NCBI RefSeq assembly: GCF_029227915.1
Contig: NC_079881.1
Span: 7,376,001-7,440,000, forward strand
DNA length: 64,000 bases
Direction of reading: 5' to 3'
Source: Hydractinia symbiolongicarpus
Taxonomy: Eukaryota; Cnidaria; Hydrozoa; Anthoathecata; Hydractiniidae
Shown here: positions 1 through 11,037 of the stretch, piece by piece
How positions within the stretch are numbered: the stretch's first letter is position 1
Layout of the letters: each line of letters starts with the position of its first letter
The notes under the pieces: generated by a model
What the model was told of the DNA's origin: nothing
Databases searched by the model: none
The model's input: only the letters and a program-made list of their open reading frames with translations
Position numbers and translations under genes: made by a program

Positions 1-968
1 ATGACTCCATATCATCTAAAAGGGATTATTTTTAAACAAAAAGAATAGCTAAGCTTTAATCGATTTTTACAAAACAATATTTTTCATGCTTAATACTATT
101 TTTAAAAGAAGCAATTGTCGTACACAAAATGTTTTATACAAAAGTCAAAAAGTCACAGATTATTATTTTTTGTTGTTGTTACCAGTTATTAGGTACTTCG
201 TTTGAAAGAAATTAAAACGGTTGTGGACCAAAAATATATAAATGGTTTATTTACTTTTCCGTTATTTTACACAATATACAATTTTCACGACCAAACAACT
301 ACTCTTATATACTATTACTCATGGTGTGTTTTACTTCTGTTTACATTTTTAATTGGCTAAAGAAAACGATGTAATAAAAATATCATGCCATTTCATTAGC
401 TGGAATTAGTATTGCATGCTAATTTAAATCTACGTGACATGCTTGTGAACCAAAGGCAGCGTGACTGCTCACTTAATAATTAATGTAGGGGCAAAGTTAC
501 AGATAATTTTGTTAATGACGTAAACACGAATTTTTTTGCCGCAATTGAGGACATTTGTGGACTGCAACGTGGATTATTTCGTTGTGCGGTAGCGCTAGAG
601 AATGCCATGAAAAAAAATGTTAAATGTTGTCCACCTGATCCTTTTGCGCAAAAATAAGGAGGTTACGGCCTGTCGACTGAGTCTTGACTGTCTGACCCTT
701 GATAGTAACTGCTAATGTATAATAATGTCTTAAAACACCACATAAATCAATATTTCTTGACAGATAGTATTAATCTTTACCAACGTAGTGACATATGAGA
801 ACAAAGAAAATGCTTTTAAAGTTCGCTAATGCTCTCCAGTAAAGTTATTATACTGGTTGATATATGATAATGAATTAGTGTAAATTTATTATTTTTCTTG
901 TGATGGCGGATACGAGGAAAGAGGCATAATATCTCATTTGACTATACACTTTTATTATTCCGTTTTAG
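1..968. other. no gene recognised; probably upstream or intron sequence of the 969-2793 gene
   Basis: AT-rich sequence with no convincing coding exon on either strand. The gene that follows has an acceptor (ttttag) ending at 968 and opens in phase 1, so at least one earlier exon must exist. I looked for an ATG exon ending in phase 1 before a GT and found none that convinces. That exon may be very short, or may lie upstream of the window. Confidence 0.4.
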
Positions 969-2793
969 GTTACTTCTTTGGAAAAACTAACATATTGAAA
1001 GATACTAATACTCACACCGGAACTAAATTACAGGCAATCTCTTCAGAAAAGAACGAGTTTTCTTCTTCGAGGGGTTCTAGAAGAAATAAAACTTGCGTCA
1101 CACAAAAAAGACTTCTTCAAGCTATTATTGTTGACTTCCAGTCGGATGATATCCTGCCATTGCCAAATCTTGTTGTTGAAAACATCAACACTCGATTTGT
1201 TAATAGATACTGTTTCGTTCGTGCCAAAGACGAAACTACTTTGTCACGACTGATTGTCTTCTTAGGTGTTCTGAAATACTACAAGCCAGATAAGTACATG
1301 ACACTGTCAAACGTCAGATTTAGTTTGGAAATAAATAGAGATATAATAGCTATGAAAGCAAGTGGAGTGTACAACCTCTGTGGCACAAGATTTCTTTATA
1401 GAATTACGCCAGAAAATAAGAATATTGCTGTCATGCATGCTGTATCAGACGAACAAATTACAATGGAAAACATTGAAATCTCGCATCCTTTAAACGAATT
1501 TCCATTAAAAAAGTATGGCATTGTGGAAAATATACTAACAAATAAATTTAAAGTCATCACAACATTATTTATAAAAGAACCTATTTGGAGTGTTATATGG
1601 ACCAGAGGAAACAGATTATCTGCCTTTAAAGGACAAGGTTCTGTACAGTTTGACAATGAATCTAAGGATATACATCTGGAGCTAATGATTGATGCAGATA
1701 TTAAATTCTGGCTGATGCGGATAAGTTTGCGTCTAAGTATATTTGAAATAATGAATATCACAAAACATGCATTTCCTTTATTGAAAACAATACCACTTTT
1801 AAAAGATGGATGGGAGCAACAAGTTGAAGTATCAGAGGTACTTTACCATCTCTATAGAAATTAACCTATTTTGTCTGTCGACTAAAACCAGAATCTACAA
1901 ATAACAATTGTGTCATATTTCAATAAGTGGTTATATGATTTAAATGATATTAAGAAAGTCCTAAAAAAGAGAAATTGTTAGTCTATCAGAAAGCATAATT
2001 CCTTCAATAGTCTGGCAGTTGACTAATTCTATTTATACTTTTTTCAGGTTGAAGTTGTAACAGCAACTGATCAAGTTATCATACCTGCGACAAAGTATTT
2101 ACTTCAAAGTTATGTGTTAGCAAAATACTATGTTGACGGAAAAATTCAACACGGATTCTCCTTAAACTTTAAAGGAACTACTCGTAAACTAATAAATGGA
2201 AAATCAAAAATACCGTTAGTTAATGGGGAAACAAAGTTTGAAGCCATGATTGACATTCTTGATAACTCAGTGACGCAGTTTGAAATAAACTTTAAGCATC
2301 CATCACTTTGTCCTACAAACAATGTAATTACTTAAGCGATTTTTTAGATCTGATATAGAATGCAGTTCAATTTTAGTTATATAAGGTTATGTGCACATCA
2401 GAGTGGTTCAAGTTTAAAGTACTAACTGCCAAAAGATCCTACGTCCTATATTAAAACGTTTATGTGAAAATCCTTATTTTTTATATTTAGGAAGGAAGAC
2501 AGGAATGGCAAGAGATTAAAAAAATGTTTCACATGCAGAAGGCGATTTCCAAAAATCAAAACAGTCGAGTGGCAACGAAAATGTCAAAGTGTCTGTACTG
2601 TTGCAATACAAATTCTGAAACATTGGTATCGTTAAAAGGACAATTTTATCAGGAAAGTGTTAAAAGCAAATATGCAAAATATGGAATTGAGCCAGAAATT
2701 CACTACTTTTACGATCTTGATACATATGTATCAAAAAGGGAAGAATTACGAAATTATCGTCTGCGGAGGGTACCATTGAAAATAATGAAATAA
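969..2793 (+). CDS. multi-exon beta-rich protein, 5' partial; weak resemblance to aerolysin-like pore-forming fold
   Basis: Three exons, 969-1837, 2048-2323 and 2491-2793, join with GTACTT..TTTTCAG and GTAATT..ATTTAG borders, both at phase 0, giving about 480 residues before a TAA. The first exon opens at phase 1 after a good acceptor, so the true start and any signal peptide are missing. The protein alternates short hydrophobic and charged stretches, as in beta-sheet proteins. Around the first junction there is a WEQQVEV segment followed by a QVIIPATK segment, an arrangement also seen where the long strands of aerolysin/ETX-MTX2 proteins meet the conserved pro-rich strand. The last exon has a KCLYCC cysteine cluster and a basic tail. 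The pore-forming assignment is inference from pattern only; a different beta-sandwich protein is equally possible. Splice structure is more certain than function. Confidence 0.5.
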
Positions 2794-4716
2794 CCTTAAA
2801 GAAGTATGGAAAAACAAACGATTTCTGATATCAGTGTCTGATAAGTTTTCAACAAGCACTAAGTAATGTAAATTTATTTTAAAACTGTAATTATCTAAGC
2901 AACAATGTACAAATAGGCAATAACCAAGCAGTAAGAAGCAACATATTTGTAGATTATGGACATGATGTCCTTTGTTGTTGTAAATACATGTATTTGACGG
3001 AGAATTGGAGAATTAAAAAATACTGAATTGTTCGGCAGTTTTTATTCAGTGAGAAAAGTGTTGGTACATGGCTTTAAATTTAAAATTCAGTTGCCACAAT
3101 AAGTAATTTTAACTACTTCTCTAGTAGATTCACACAACGTGAGTTTGTCAAAGTTTACTTGTGAATCTTTAGTTCTGCTAATTGTTGCTGACGTCAACGT
3201 GATTCTTTTTTGTGATATTTTGACACTTCGTGAGGACTTTCGTGAATTATTTCGGCATCCTATAAAGTGTGACTAACGCATTTCAAACGCAGCGTAGCAT
3301 ACCTCCGTATATGTAGTAATAGCACTTTTGCAGCATTCTGGCTGCTGAGCATTGGAACATCTGGCTGCTGAGTTTCTGGTCTGTTCTAGCTTTAAAGAGG
3401 GAAAAAACTACCGTTTTGTAACCAATTTTAGATAGCTAATTTTCTTGGAAACGCCAAAAACCCACTCAGGGCTATTGCAAAGACCTCTGTGCAGAATATG
3501 CAAACTCGTATAAATGGTTCTTTTGTTAACCTTCACTTCCAAATACTTTTGGAAAATATGTCGAAGTTTTTCCATGGCAACTAACATTTTGACTCGAGCG
3601 AAATGTTAGAGCATGTAGTATGTATTGATGCATCATCTTGTTGTTTGCTCCATTTGGGTGATTAAGTACAAAGTAATTACATAAATATTTTAAAGAAATT
3701 TACCCACTTCAGCAAATTTGATCATTATCAATCAGCAACTTTATTTTAATTATGATGTTAAGGCCTGGCAACAGTTGTTGCCAGTTGTTAAGGCCTTGTT
3801 GTTTAAGTTGTTGTTTAGGCCTGGCAACCGTTGTGGCAACTTTCATGTTTTTTAAACAGCATCTTTAAAAGTTATAGATTGGCGGGGAGTAGGAGAGGTT
3901 CCTCAGCTTCGTCTGAGCATTGAGAGACATCAATAAATAAATGAACATGAATAGTGTTAAAAATATTGATGTTTATTTAAAAAAAAGCATTAGAAACTCC
4001 ATGTATGAAAAACTATCAAAATTTCCATAATTTAAATGTAACGCTTCTATTCTGCGACATAAACAGCTCGTTGTAAAGAAAGCAAGGTATCTGACATCAG
4101 TATGATCCATTTTCTCAAATTTGGGTTTTTTTGTGATGTGACATTCGAACTACGTAAATCTAATATAGTAAGAGCTGACTTTAGGCGACGAAATTAGAAA
4201 TTTAAGGTCTTTTTTTCTGCTCGTATGTTCAACAAAATCCTAGAAAGCTACAAACAAGGTATTAGCTAGGTGTCTATTTGCTAAGAATATAGGTCTTAAA
4301 TGTGAAAAGAGGGATGGAGTGGGGAATAATTAAACAAATTTACTGTACCGAAAAAGGACGATTATGTAGATTATGTTTGACTACTTTAATGGGATAAAAT
4401 TTCGTTTCACGGATTTAGCGGATTTTGGAATTATCCGCGAAAATATGTCCTTTCGAAAATTTGGAAATAGGCCATCCCCAAAAATTTTTCCCGCGAAAAT
4501 TTTGAAAAATTGCTCCATCTGCGAAATTTTAAATTTTTGTTTTTCTTTGTATTCATAGTCTGAGGCTTTCTTTTTTGTAGGCCTATTTTTTTTTATCTGA
4601 GTACTAAAGATAAAAAGATAAGAGAAAAATGACCAGAAAAATTGTTTTAAGTAGCTATTTTTGGCTGGTGTTATATTTTCTAATGATTCTAGAAATGAAG
4701 CGAGCTTACAAACTAT
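2794..4716. other. intergenic, no gene seen; short local repeats
   Basis: No supported coding exon. Contains a direct repeat of CTGGCTGCTGAG (about 3338 and 3361), a GTTGCTGACGTCAACGTG stretch near 3184 that recurs in similar form near 12878, and a patch at 3758-3842 with repeated AGGCCTGGCAAC and GTTGTT units. The short ORF at 4373-4558 has AT-driven composition and no family signature. Confidence 0.4.
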
Positions 4717-5304
4717 TTAAACAAGTACAATAGATATAATTTCAGCTGGTTTCGCTTGTTTATTTCGACTATTTTCACGCGTAGTTCCGTGTTTGGCAAC
4801 AGCGTTTAAAAATATCGTTCTGATGTAACCATCTCCTCGCGGTTTCTTGAATGGACCACCAGACGAATCTTTATTCTTTTTCTTTTTTGTCGCATTTTCA
4901 CCTAAGAATCAATTCCTCTTCTGTGACAAGCTTCGTATATTTGTCGATTAGCATAGGGTTTCTCACAGTTCTAGGCATCTTGACAATCTCCTTGCAAGCT
5001 CTTTTTAGCACGCCTTGACTTGATGGAGAACGTCTATAGTTTGTTGTCGTAAGGGTGGCTTTCATCAATTTCCCACGATCCAGTAAAAATGTGCTAACTC
5101 TGAATATTTCCCGAGATAAATATCCGACGATGTCGCCGTTGTTGTTTATCACTGTTTTTTATTGCAAACATGTGAAAAATATTACCAAACTTATGCAAAC
5201 ACTCTAAAACTTCTCCATCTTGAGGGTTCCAGATCTGTCTGTAATAATGGAATCTCTTTTAATACAGCAGTAAATTCAAAAACTTTTTCGGTGTTTTTTG
5301 TCAT
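4717..5304 (-). pseudogene. frameshifted HIRAN-like domain protein pseudogene (repeat-associated family)
   Basis: Reading the minus strand, the protein moves between frames. It starts MTKNTEKVFEFTAVLK at 5304, continues in another frame with HYYRQIWNPQDGEVLE and NIFHMFAIKN, then in a third with NGDIVGYLSREI, FLLDRG and NYRRSP, and ends in another frame with GGPFKKPRGDGYIRTIF before a stop at 4717. From memory, these motifs match a multi-copy cnidarian protein with a HIRAN-type domain (a DNA-binding domain found in helicases and mobile-element proteins), whose core runs 'aspartate-G-x-I-V-G-x-L-x-R-E-I'. At least three frameshifts and an early stop after the EEELILR segment mark it as dead. 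The longest uninterrupted piece is 84 codons (4898-5152). No introns are evident, which suits a retro-copied or transposon-borne gene. Confidence 0.55.
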
Positions 5305-7687
5305 TTTACTGCCTGTTAGCTCTAGCCGTTTCGTCTGATCTTTCAAAGTTACAGTTTCTATTTTTGAATTGCCCTTTTGTTCATGTAGACAATAAAATCA
5401 TAGACAAGTGTTGCGCGTCTTGACGCGTCATAGTAAAAGAACCCCTTGTTTAGTTTCGAACGTTCGATTATTATGCTATGGAGGTTATGTTGGAATTATT
5501 GTGACATTATATCAGTGTCAAACCAAACGAAGAAGCTGTTCATGAAGAATTTTATATTGAGTTTTTAAAGACCTGGCATTTTGATTTTTCGTCATTAATT
5601 ATCAGGAATTAAAGAAATTATCAAGAAGGAATGAAAGTACTGCGCGTACCATTCGAGGAAAGAATGAAGAACAAATCGTATATATTTATATTTGACATCC
5701 TTCCTTCATAAGGTTGAACTCAAAATTCCACATCTCTCTTAAGGGAAAAAATATCGACCACCATTGCCAACATCCATCTCTTTCTCCTAGGACAAATACT
5801 GGTCCCCAAGGATCCTCATCACTTTTACTTTCTTTTCTTTAGGCAAATCGATAAACCTTTAGCCTTTTTCTTTGCTGAAAGGAAAGCCAAAATATAATAA
5901 AAACAAAAATCCAATAAAACCTTTGACAAAGACAATGCAAACACAAGGGACATGTCAAAGCCTATGCTAACTGTTTAAAAAAGGTAACAATTTTGAAGTC
6001 GGTCAGTATTTTTCAATAATACCAAGAAAACAGTTAGTATTGGGACAGCGATAAAAACAACTTTTCAAGACAAAACGACAAGAGGAAAAATAACGCAACA
6101 GTTTATCTGGCAGATTTATCAAATCAAAGTGCCTGACTCGAAAGTGATTACGAAAACAATAACACTAGAGGGAAAATGACGAAGCTCTTTATGTGGAATA
6201 TTTATCAGATCAAAGTTTCTGTCTCGAAAGTGATTACACCCTCTAACTCGAATTGTGAATGTCTGTAAAATATGACGGGAATTTTTTGGACCCCGCCCTA
6301 ATTTGGTTTATAAACGTCTAATTAAACGACACAAAAGGACTGATTGACACATTTCTTGTCCGGGTACGCGTGGAGAATCATAGATTTGAAAGCTTGCCGT
6401 TGTGGGTTCGAACCACAAGCTATTGACAATCCTGTAGTGAAGAAGAAGGCAGTTACTTGCAAACTTGTCTCACTGTCCTGAGTATTCGCCCGCTAACTCA
6501 TAATTCTTAATAGGATTTTTAGCTGAGTAGATAAAGATTTTAAATTGCTGCGAGGTACATGTGACCCACTAAATCGTCTCCCACCACATACGCAATTCCT
6601 AAAAGCCGAGAAAAGTGTTTTTAGAAAAGCAATTTTTTGCCTAAGACCCTTAAAGATCTTTATTAAAAATGATCGAAATGTCTTTTATCATTTAGAAAAG
6701 TTTCTGATGGAGCCTTTTGGGCCAAACTCTGAAATTTGCTGGAAGTTCATATAAAATGAATTAAAAAACACTCAAAAGGTCTCTAATTTCTCCTTATTGA
6801 GGCACTGTGTGCGTTTAGCTCTCTAAGAATGATCTCATTCTTTTAAAATAATGTTGTATTAGCCTAGTTTTACTTGAGTATTTGATAAAAGAGGTCGAAA
6901 GAGTCTTAATGAAAATCTCGTGTCTTTTTACTTTATCTAGTGTCTTTCGTTGTTTTGTTTAAACGAACAAATAACTATGATGCACATTGCATGTATTTGT
7001 TTTAAAAAGTATGCTTTGTACTGTTATCAATTACGTAGCATGCATCATTGTTTTGATGTTATTACATTCAAGGTATTTTTCATGAGTTTTTTTGATATTA
7101 CAACGTGTAAATAACTGAAAGCTTATACCGCAATCTAAAGAGGAAATTTTAGATCTATGTCATTAAATGGATCAACATGTCGATTATCTTTTGTCCCATT
7201 ATTACAAATGACGTCAAATTGTAATTACACAAATTTTGCATTTAATGTGACAACAAACTTCTATATTTAACTTTACCTGCAATTATTGTTCCATAAATTT
7301 CTTTTATGCTAAAGGACTAACCTAACTGTAGAATAACATTTTATTAATTCTTGTGATAATTATAGAACCTAAAGCATTCATGTGCTTGTTGAAAGTCCGT
7401 GTAGATGCGCTAAATTGATTAACATATCTACAGGCGTTTTCTGTAGAGAAGAGATAAGCTCATTTCGAATAAGCGCAATATTTCCGTATGAACAGACGTT
7501 ATGTGACGGTCACGTAAAAAATTAATAACCAAACTCATTGCTTACGACACTATTTTCCGAATAGGGTACATGTACATACCGCTCATAATAAAAAGGATGT
7601 TTAAAAAAGAGGAAAATTATTACGCATTTTTGATACCTGTCTCATTGTTTCGTTCACACAAACACAAAAAACGTCTTTGCGTGCGGC
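5305..7687. other. intergenic, no gene seen apart from a SINE-like fragment
   Basis: No coding exon supported. The ORF at 6545-6754 overlaps the SINE-like fragment and has no recognisable domain. The remainder is AT-rich unique-looking sequence. Confidence 0.4.
6365..6480 (+). repeat. tRNA-like / SINE fragment with B box
   Basis: GGTTCGAACC at 6405-6414 is a perfect pol III B box and sits in a T-arm-like stem (TGTGG..CCACA). No proper acceptor stem pairs with it and the A-box region is poor, so this is a tRNA-derived SINE head or decayed tRNA, not a functional tRNA gene. Confidence 0.4.
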
Positions 7688-7695
7688 TATAAATT
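7688..7695 (+). promoter_or_regulatory. TATA box (TATAAATT) of the 7794-11037 gene
   Basis: TATAAATT lies 106 bases before the ATG. The same octamer sits 98-105 bases before the ATG of all three paralogues further right, so it is probably the core promoter. Confidence 0.6.
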
Positions 7696-7793
7696 CGCGG
7701 GGAAAGGAGTTTGCTATGTATATACAGAAACGAAGATTAAATAGGGTCGTTTAAACTAAAATTACTGATCAAGAATTAGAAATTGCTAATACG

Positions 7794-10700
7794 ATGAAGA
7801 TATTATTTGTTTTATCTGTTATTCTCTTGACCTTGATAAAGGTAAGCATAGACAAAATTGAATTGATTCACACATTATACTATTATTTCGTGGTGAAAAA
7901 ATAACATAATTACAGTAATGAAAAATTATGGTCCGTATGACCAAAAAATATCCTTGATACCAAGAAAGTTTTTAGGAAAAATTCTTTGTTGTAAATTGTT
8001 GCTAACTTCATTCATACGCATGAAGTTATCCCGGTAGTTGAAACGGTTTTATCTGTCTTGACAGAGCTATTGATAGGACTAAGAAATGTTTCAGTTCTAT
8101 AGTTAGCGCGGGAAACAAATTTAGATTGTTGATGCAAATGTAAAATATATTGTGTTAAAGTTTATTATATGAACGCGGTGAAAGAAAAGTTAAAAAATTT
8201 GAAGTTACATGTAGCTAGACATACATGAATTGAGGATTAGCCGCAACAGTTAAATTAATGGTAGAATTATGGAAGAAACACACCTGACATGGAATGATTC
8301 TTTAGTAAAAAAATAGGAAGAATAGCAACCACGTTTTTGCTTTAAAATTTTGCACTAAAAATGTAATTCTACATAAACAGTTATCATTGTTTAGAAATCA
8401 CATATGGCGATGAAAGATGAAACGGCATCCAGATATCCGAGTGTTAATTCTATTCCTATAAATGTAAGGGAGACGGTTCTTGGAGAAGTAACTTCTGCAC
8501 CAGCAACTACGAAATGTTTGCCTGGATTTATTTGTCTTGGCAAAGCTACAAAAAAAGGGATAAAACGTCTCTTTTTCATGGTAAGTGCTGCATAAAATGT
8601 TCTTTTCGGTCAGAACGCTAAACCATGTAATTCTTATTCCCTCACGAGATTAATGCAATATTCTTGATTTTTACTTACGTGTCAGTTCCAGTGCAAGAGG
8701 CTTCTATTTTCACTCTTGTTGGTTAAAACAGAGTGAAAATCTTATAGTTTATATCTACTTAGTTACAAATACTTCTCAAAACATCATTTGCAGGTATATG
8801 TAACTGACGAGAAACATTGAAAACGGCAGAACTATCTGACATTAAATAGCTCTGCGGTAAAAAATTTGAAGACAGATGTACTTTTCCGGTCTCAAATTTT
8901 ACAATAAAATATGTAATGTTATTTTAAACAAACGTCTATGATTACTTAGAAATCTCGTATGGCGATCAATAATAAAGAGTCATCAACATATTCCAATGGT
9001 AATTCTGTTCCTAGAAATGCAAAGGGGACTGTTCTTGGAGAAGTAACCGCGTCACCACGTACTACCAAATGTTTGGCAGATTTTATTTGTCTTGGGAGTG
9101 CCAAACCCAAAGGCCTTAAACATGGAGGAAAACAGATTTTCCATTCTAAGGTAAGTTGCACTGGCGTGGTGGACAGAACTTGTTTTTAATCGTTTTATAG
9201 ATTAGCTGAACAATTTTCTTTGTCAATTTACTTGTCAGTACCGTGAAATGATGCGAAAATGTATTATTAAGATACAGACTAAAGGGCCCTAAGTAGCTAC
9301 GTTAAACAACTGAACAAGTTTATTATTTATTTTACATGAAAAAAACGTGAAGAAGTTTTTTATTAGTTGCAACAGTTAAAACTACTAGCAGATATGTTTA
9401 AAAAAGGCAAGATTATCTGACATTAAGTAACTTTTCGATAAAAAAATTTGAAGATGAATACACTCTTTCGCTCTTAAATTTTGCAATAAAATATTTAATG
9501 TTATTTTTAATAAACAGTTCATTATTTAGAAATCTCGTATGACGATCAATGGTAAAACAGCATCCACAAATTCTAGTTTTAATTCTATGGCTAAAAATGA
9601 AAAGGGGACTGTTCTTGGAGAAGTAACATCCGCACCAGCAACTACGAAATGTTTGCCTGGTTTTATTTGTCTTGGCAAAGCTACGAAAAAAGGAAGAAAA
9701 CGTCTCAATTTTATGGTCAGTGCTCTATAAAATGTTTTTTTTTTTTCGTGAGAACGTTAAATCATATAATTCTTAGTTCCTTACAAAATTTATGCAATAT
9801 TCTTGATTTCTGTTGAGGGACTAACTTGATTTTTACTTACGTGTCAGTTCCACAGTGCAAGAGGCTTCTATTTTCCCTCTTGTTAGTTAAAACGGCGTGT
9901 AACATCTCATAGTTTTTATCTACTTAGTTACAAATATTTCTGAAAACATCATTTGCAGGTATATGTAGATGACGAGAAACATTAATAATTTTTTTATTAG
10001 CGTAACAGTTTGAAGTACTAGTAGATCTGTTTGAAAACGGCAGAATTATCTTACATTAAATAGCTCTTCGGTAAAAAAACTTGAAGAAGGATACACTTTT
10101 TAGGTCTCAAATCTTGCAATAAAATATGTCATGTTATCGGCAGTGAAAGGGCTGAAATCTCAATGCGCTGCAAACGTCTACTATTTTTGAAATGAGTGGT
10201 AAAGAATGACGGAGTTAATTAACTCCATAAAAAGCATTATATCCATCAAGTCATGCGTACGCTTGGTAACGCTAGTAAAGAAAAAAACATATTTGCCGAA
10301 CCATCGAAATGTAAAATAAAGCTTTATTCTCAAAAATGTGTTACTACGAAAGTTGAAACTTTTCCGGTAGACTATTTTTACCCAGTTTCGCGGGAAAAAA
10401 TTTCGCGAATTTTAGAGGTTTGAATATTTCGTACTAGAAAATTCTCGCATATGATAAATGCATATATTCAGAATTTCGTGTACAGCCCGCTGGCGTTCGC
10501 TTACCCACGTGTTTTACACTGCACTAGTTTTAAATAAATACTATGATTATTTAGAAATCTCTTATGGCGATCAATAATAAAAAGTCATCTACATATTCCA
10601 GTGGTAATTCTGTTCCTGTAAATGCAAAGGGGACTGTTCTTGGAGAAGTAACAGCGTCACCACGTACTACCAAATGTTTGACAGATTTTATTTGTCTTGG

Positions 10701-11037
10701 CAGTGCCAAGTCCAAAGCCCTTCAACGTGGGGGAAAAAAGGTTTTCCATTCTAAGGTAAGATGGACTGGCTAGGTGGGAAGAAGTTGTTTTTAACCGTTA
10801 TACATATTGGCTGAACAATTTTCTTTGTCAATTTACTTGTCAGTACCATGAAGTGAAGTGAAATGTATTTTTAAGATGCAGGCCTAAGTAGTTACGTTAA
10901 AGAACTAAACATTTTTTTTTAATTTTACATAGAAAACACCTAATTTTGAAAGCAACAACGACACTCTTAGTGAGAGCATACCAACATCATCATTTTTGGA
11001 TAGACTTGATAGATTTTTGCAAAGTACGTATTTCTAA
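7794..11037 (+). CDS. secreted modular protein with A-B-A-B duplicated exons (novel family, member 1)
   Basis: Six exons, all joined at phase 0: 7794-7841, 8395-8580, 8950-9150, 9530-9715, 10555-10755, 10933-11037; about 308 residues. Exon 1 is a 16-residue signal-peptide core, MKILFVLSVILLTLIK, before GTAAGC. Exons 2 and 4 (module A, 62 aa) and exons 3 and 5 (module B, 67 aa) follow TTAG acceptors and open with AAATC, coding K-S-x-M-A. All four share TVLGEVT followed by TTKC-x5-CLG: A reads TTKCLPGFICLGKATKKG, B reads TTKCLADFICLGSAK. Exon 4 has a G-R-K-R run (amidation/cleavage-like), exon 2 has G-I-K-R. The last exon ends in an acidic, serine-rich tail, FLDRLDRFLQSTYF. No known domain recognised; a secreted peptide precursor is an inference. 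The exon 4 donor is GTCAGT where its partner has GTAAGT. Confidence 0.75.
8395..10755 (+). repeat. tandem duplication of a two-exon unit (A-B, A-B)
   Basis: The exon pair at 8395-9150 is duplicated at 9530-10755. The copies match in the exons and in the introns: a stretch with TTACTTACGTGTCAGTTCC and GCAAGAGGCTTCTATTTTC follows each A exon (near 8675 and 9835), and ACATCATTTGCAGGTATATG follows that (near 8780 and 9945). The second unit is longer because a mobile element sits in its intron. Confidence 0.8.
10138..10527. mobile_element. MITE-like insertion in the last A-B intron
   Basis: Compared with the equivalent introns before exons 3 and 4, the intron before exon 5 is interrupted after AATATGTCATGTTAT and resumes at TTTTAAATAAAT. 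The inserted ~390 bp begin with GGCAGTGAAA and end with TTTTACACTGC, short inverted ends (GCAGTGWAA). They contain a perfect palindrome GGAGTTAATTAACTCC at 10211-10226. No coding capacity; family not identified. Confidence 0.6.

Noticed and set aside
8391-9708. Minus-strand ORFs opposite the module exons (8391-8579, 8946-9161, 9526-9708)
   Set aside because: They mirror the plus-strand exons, whose splice sites, phase and signal exon all support the plus strand.
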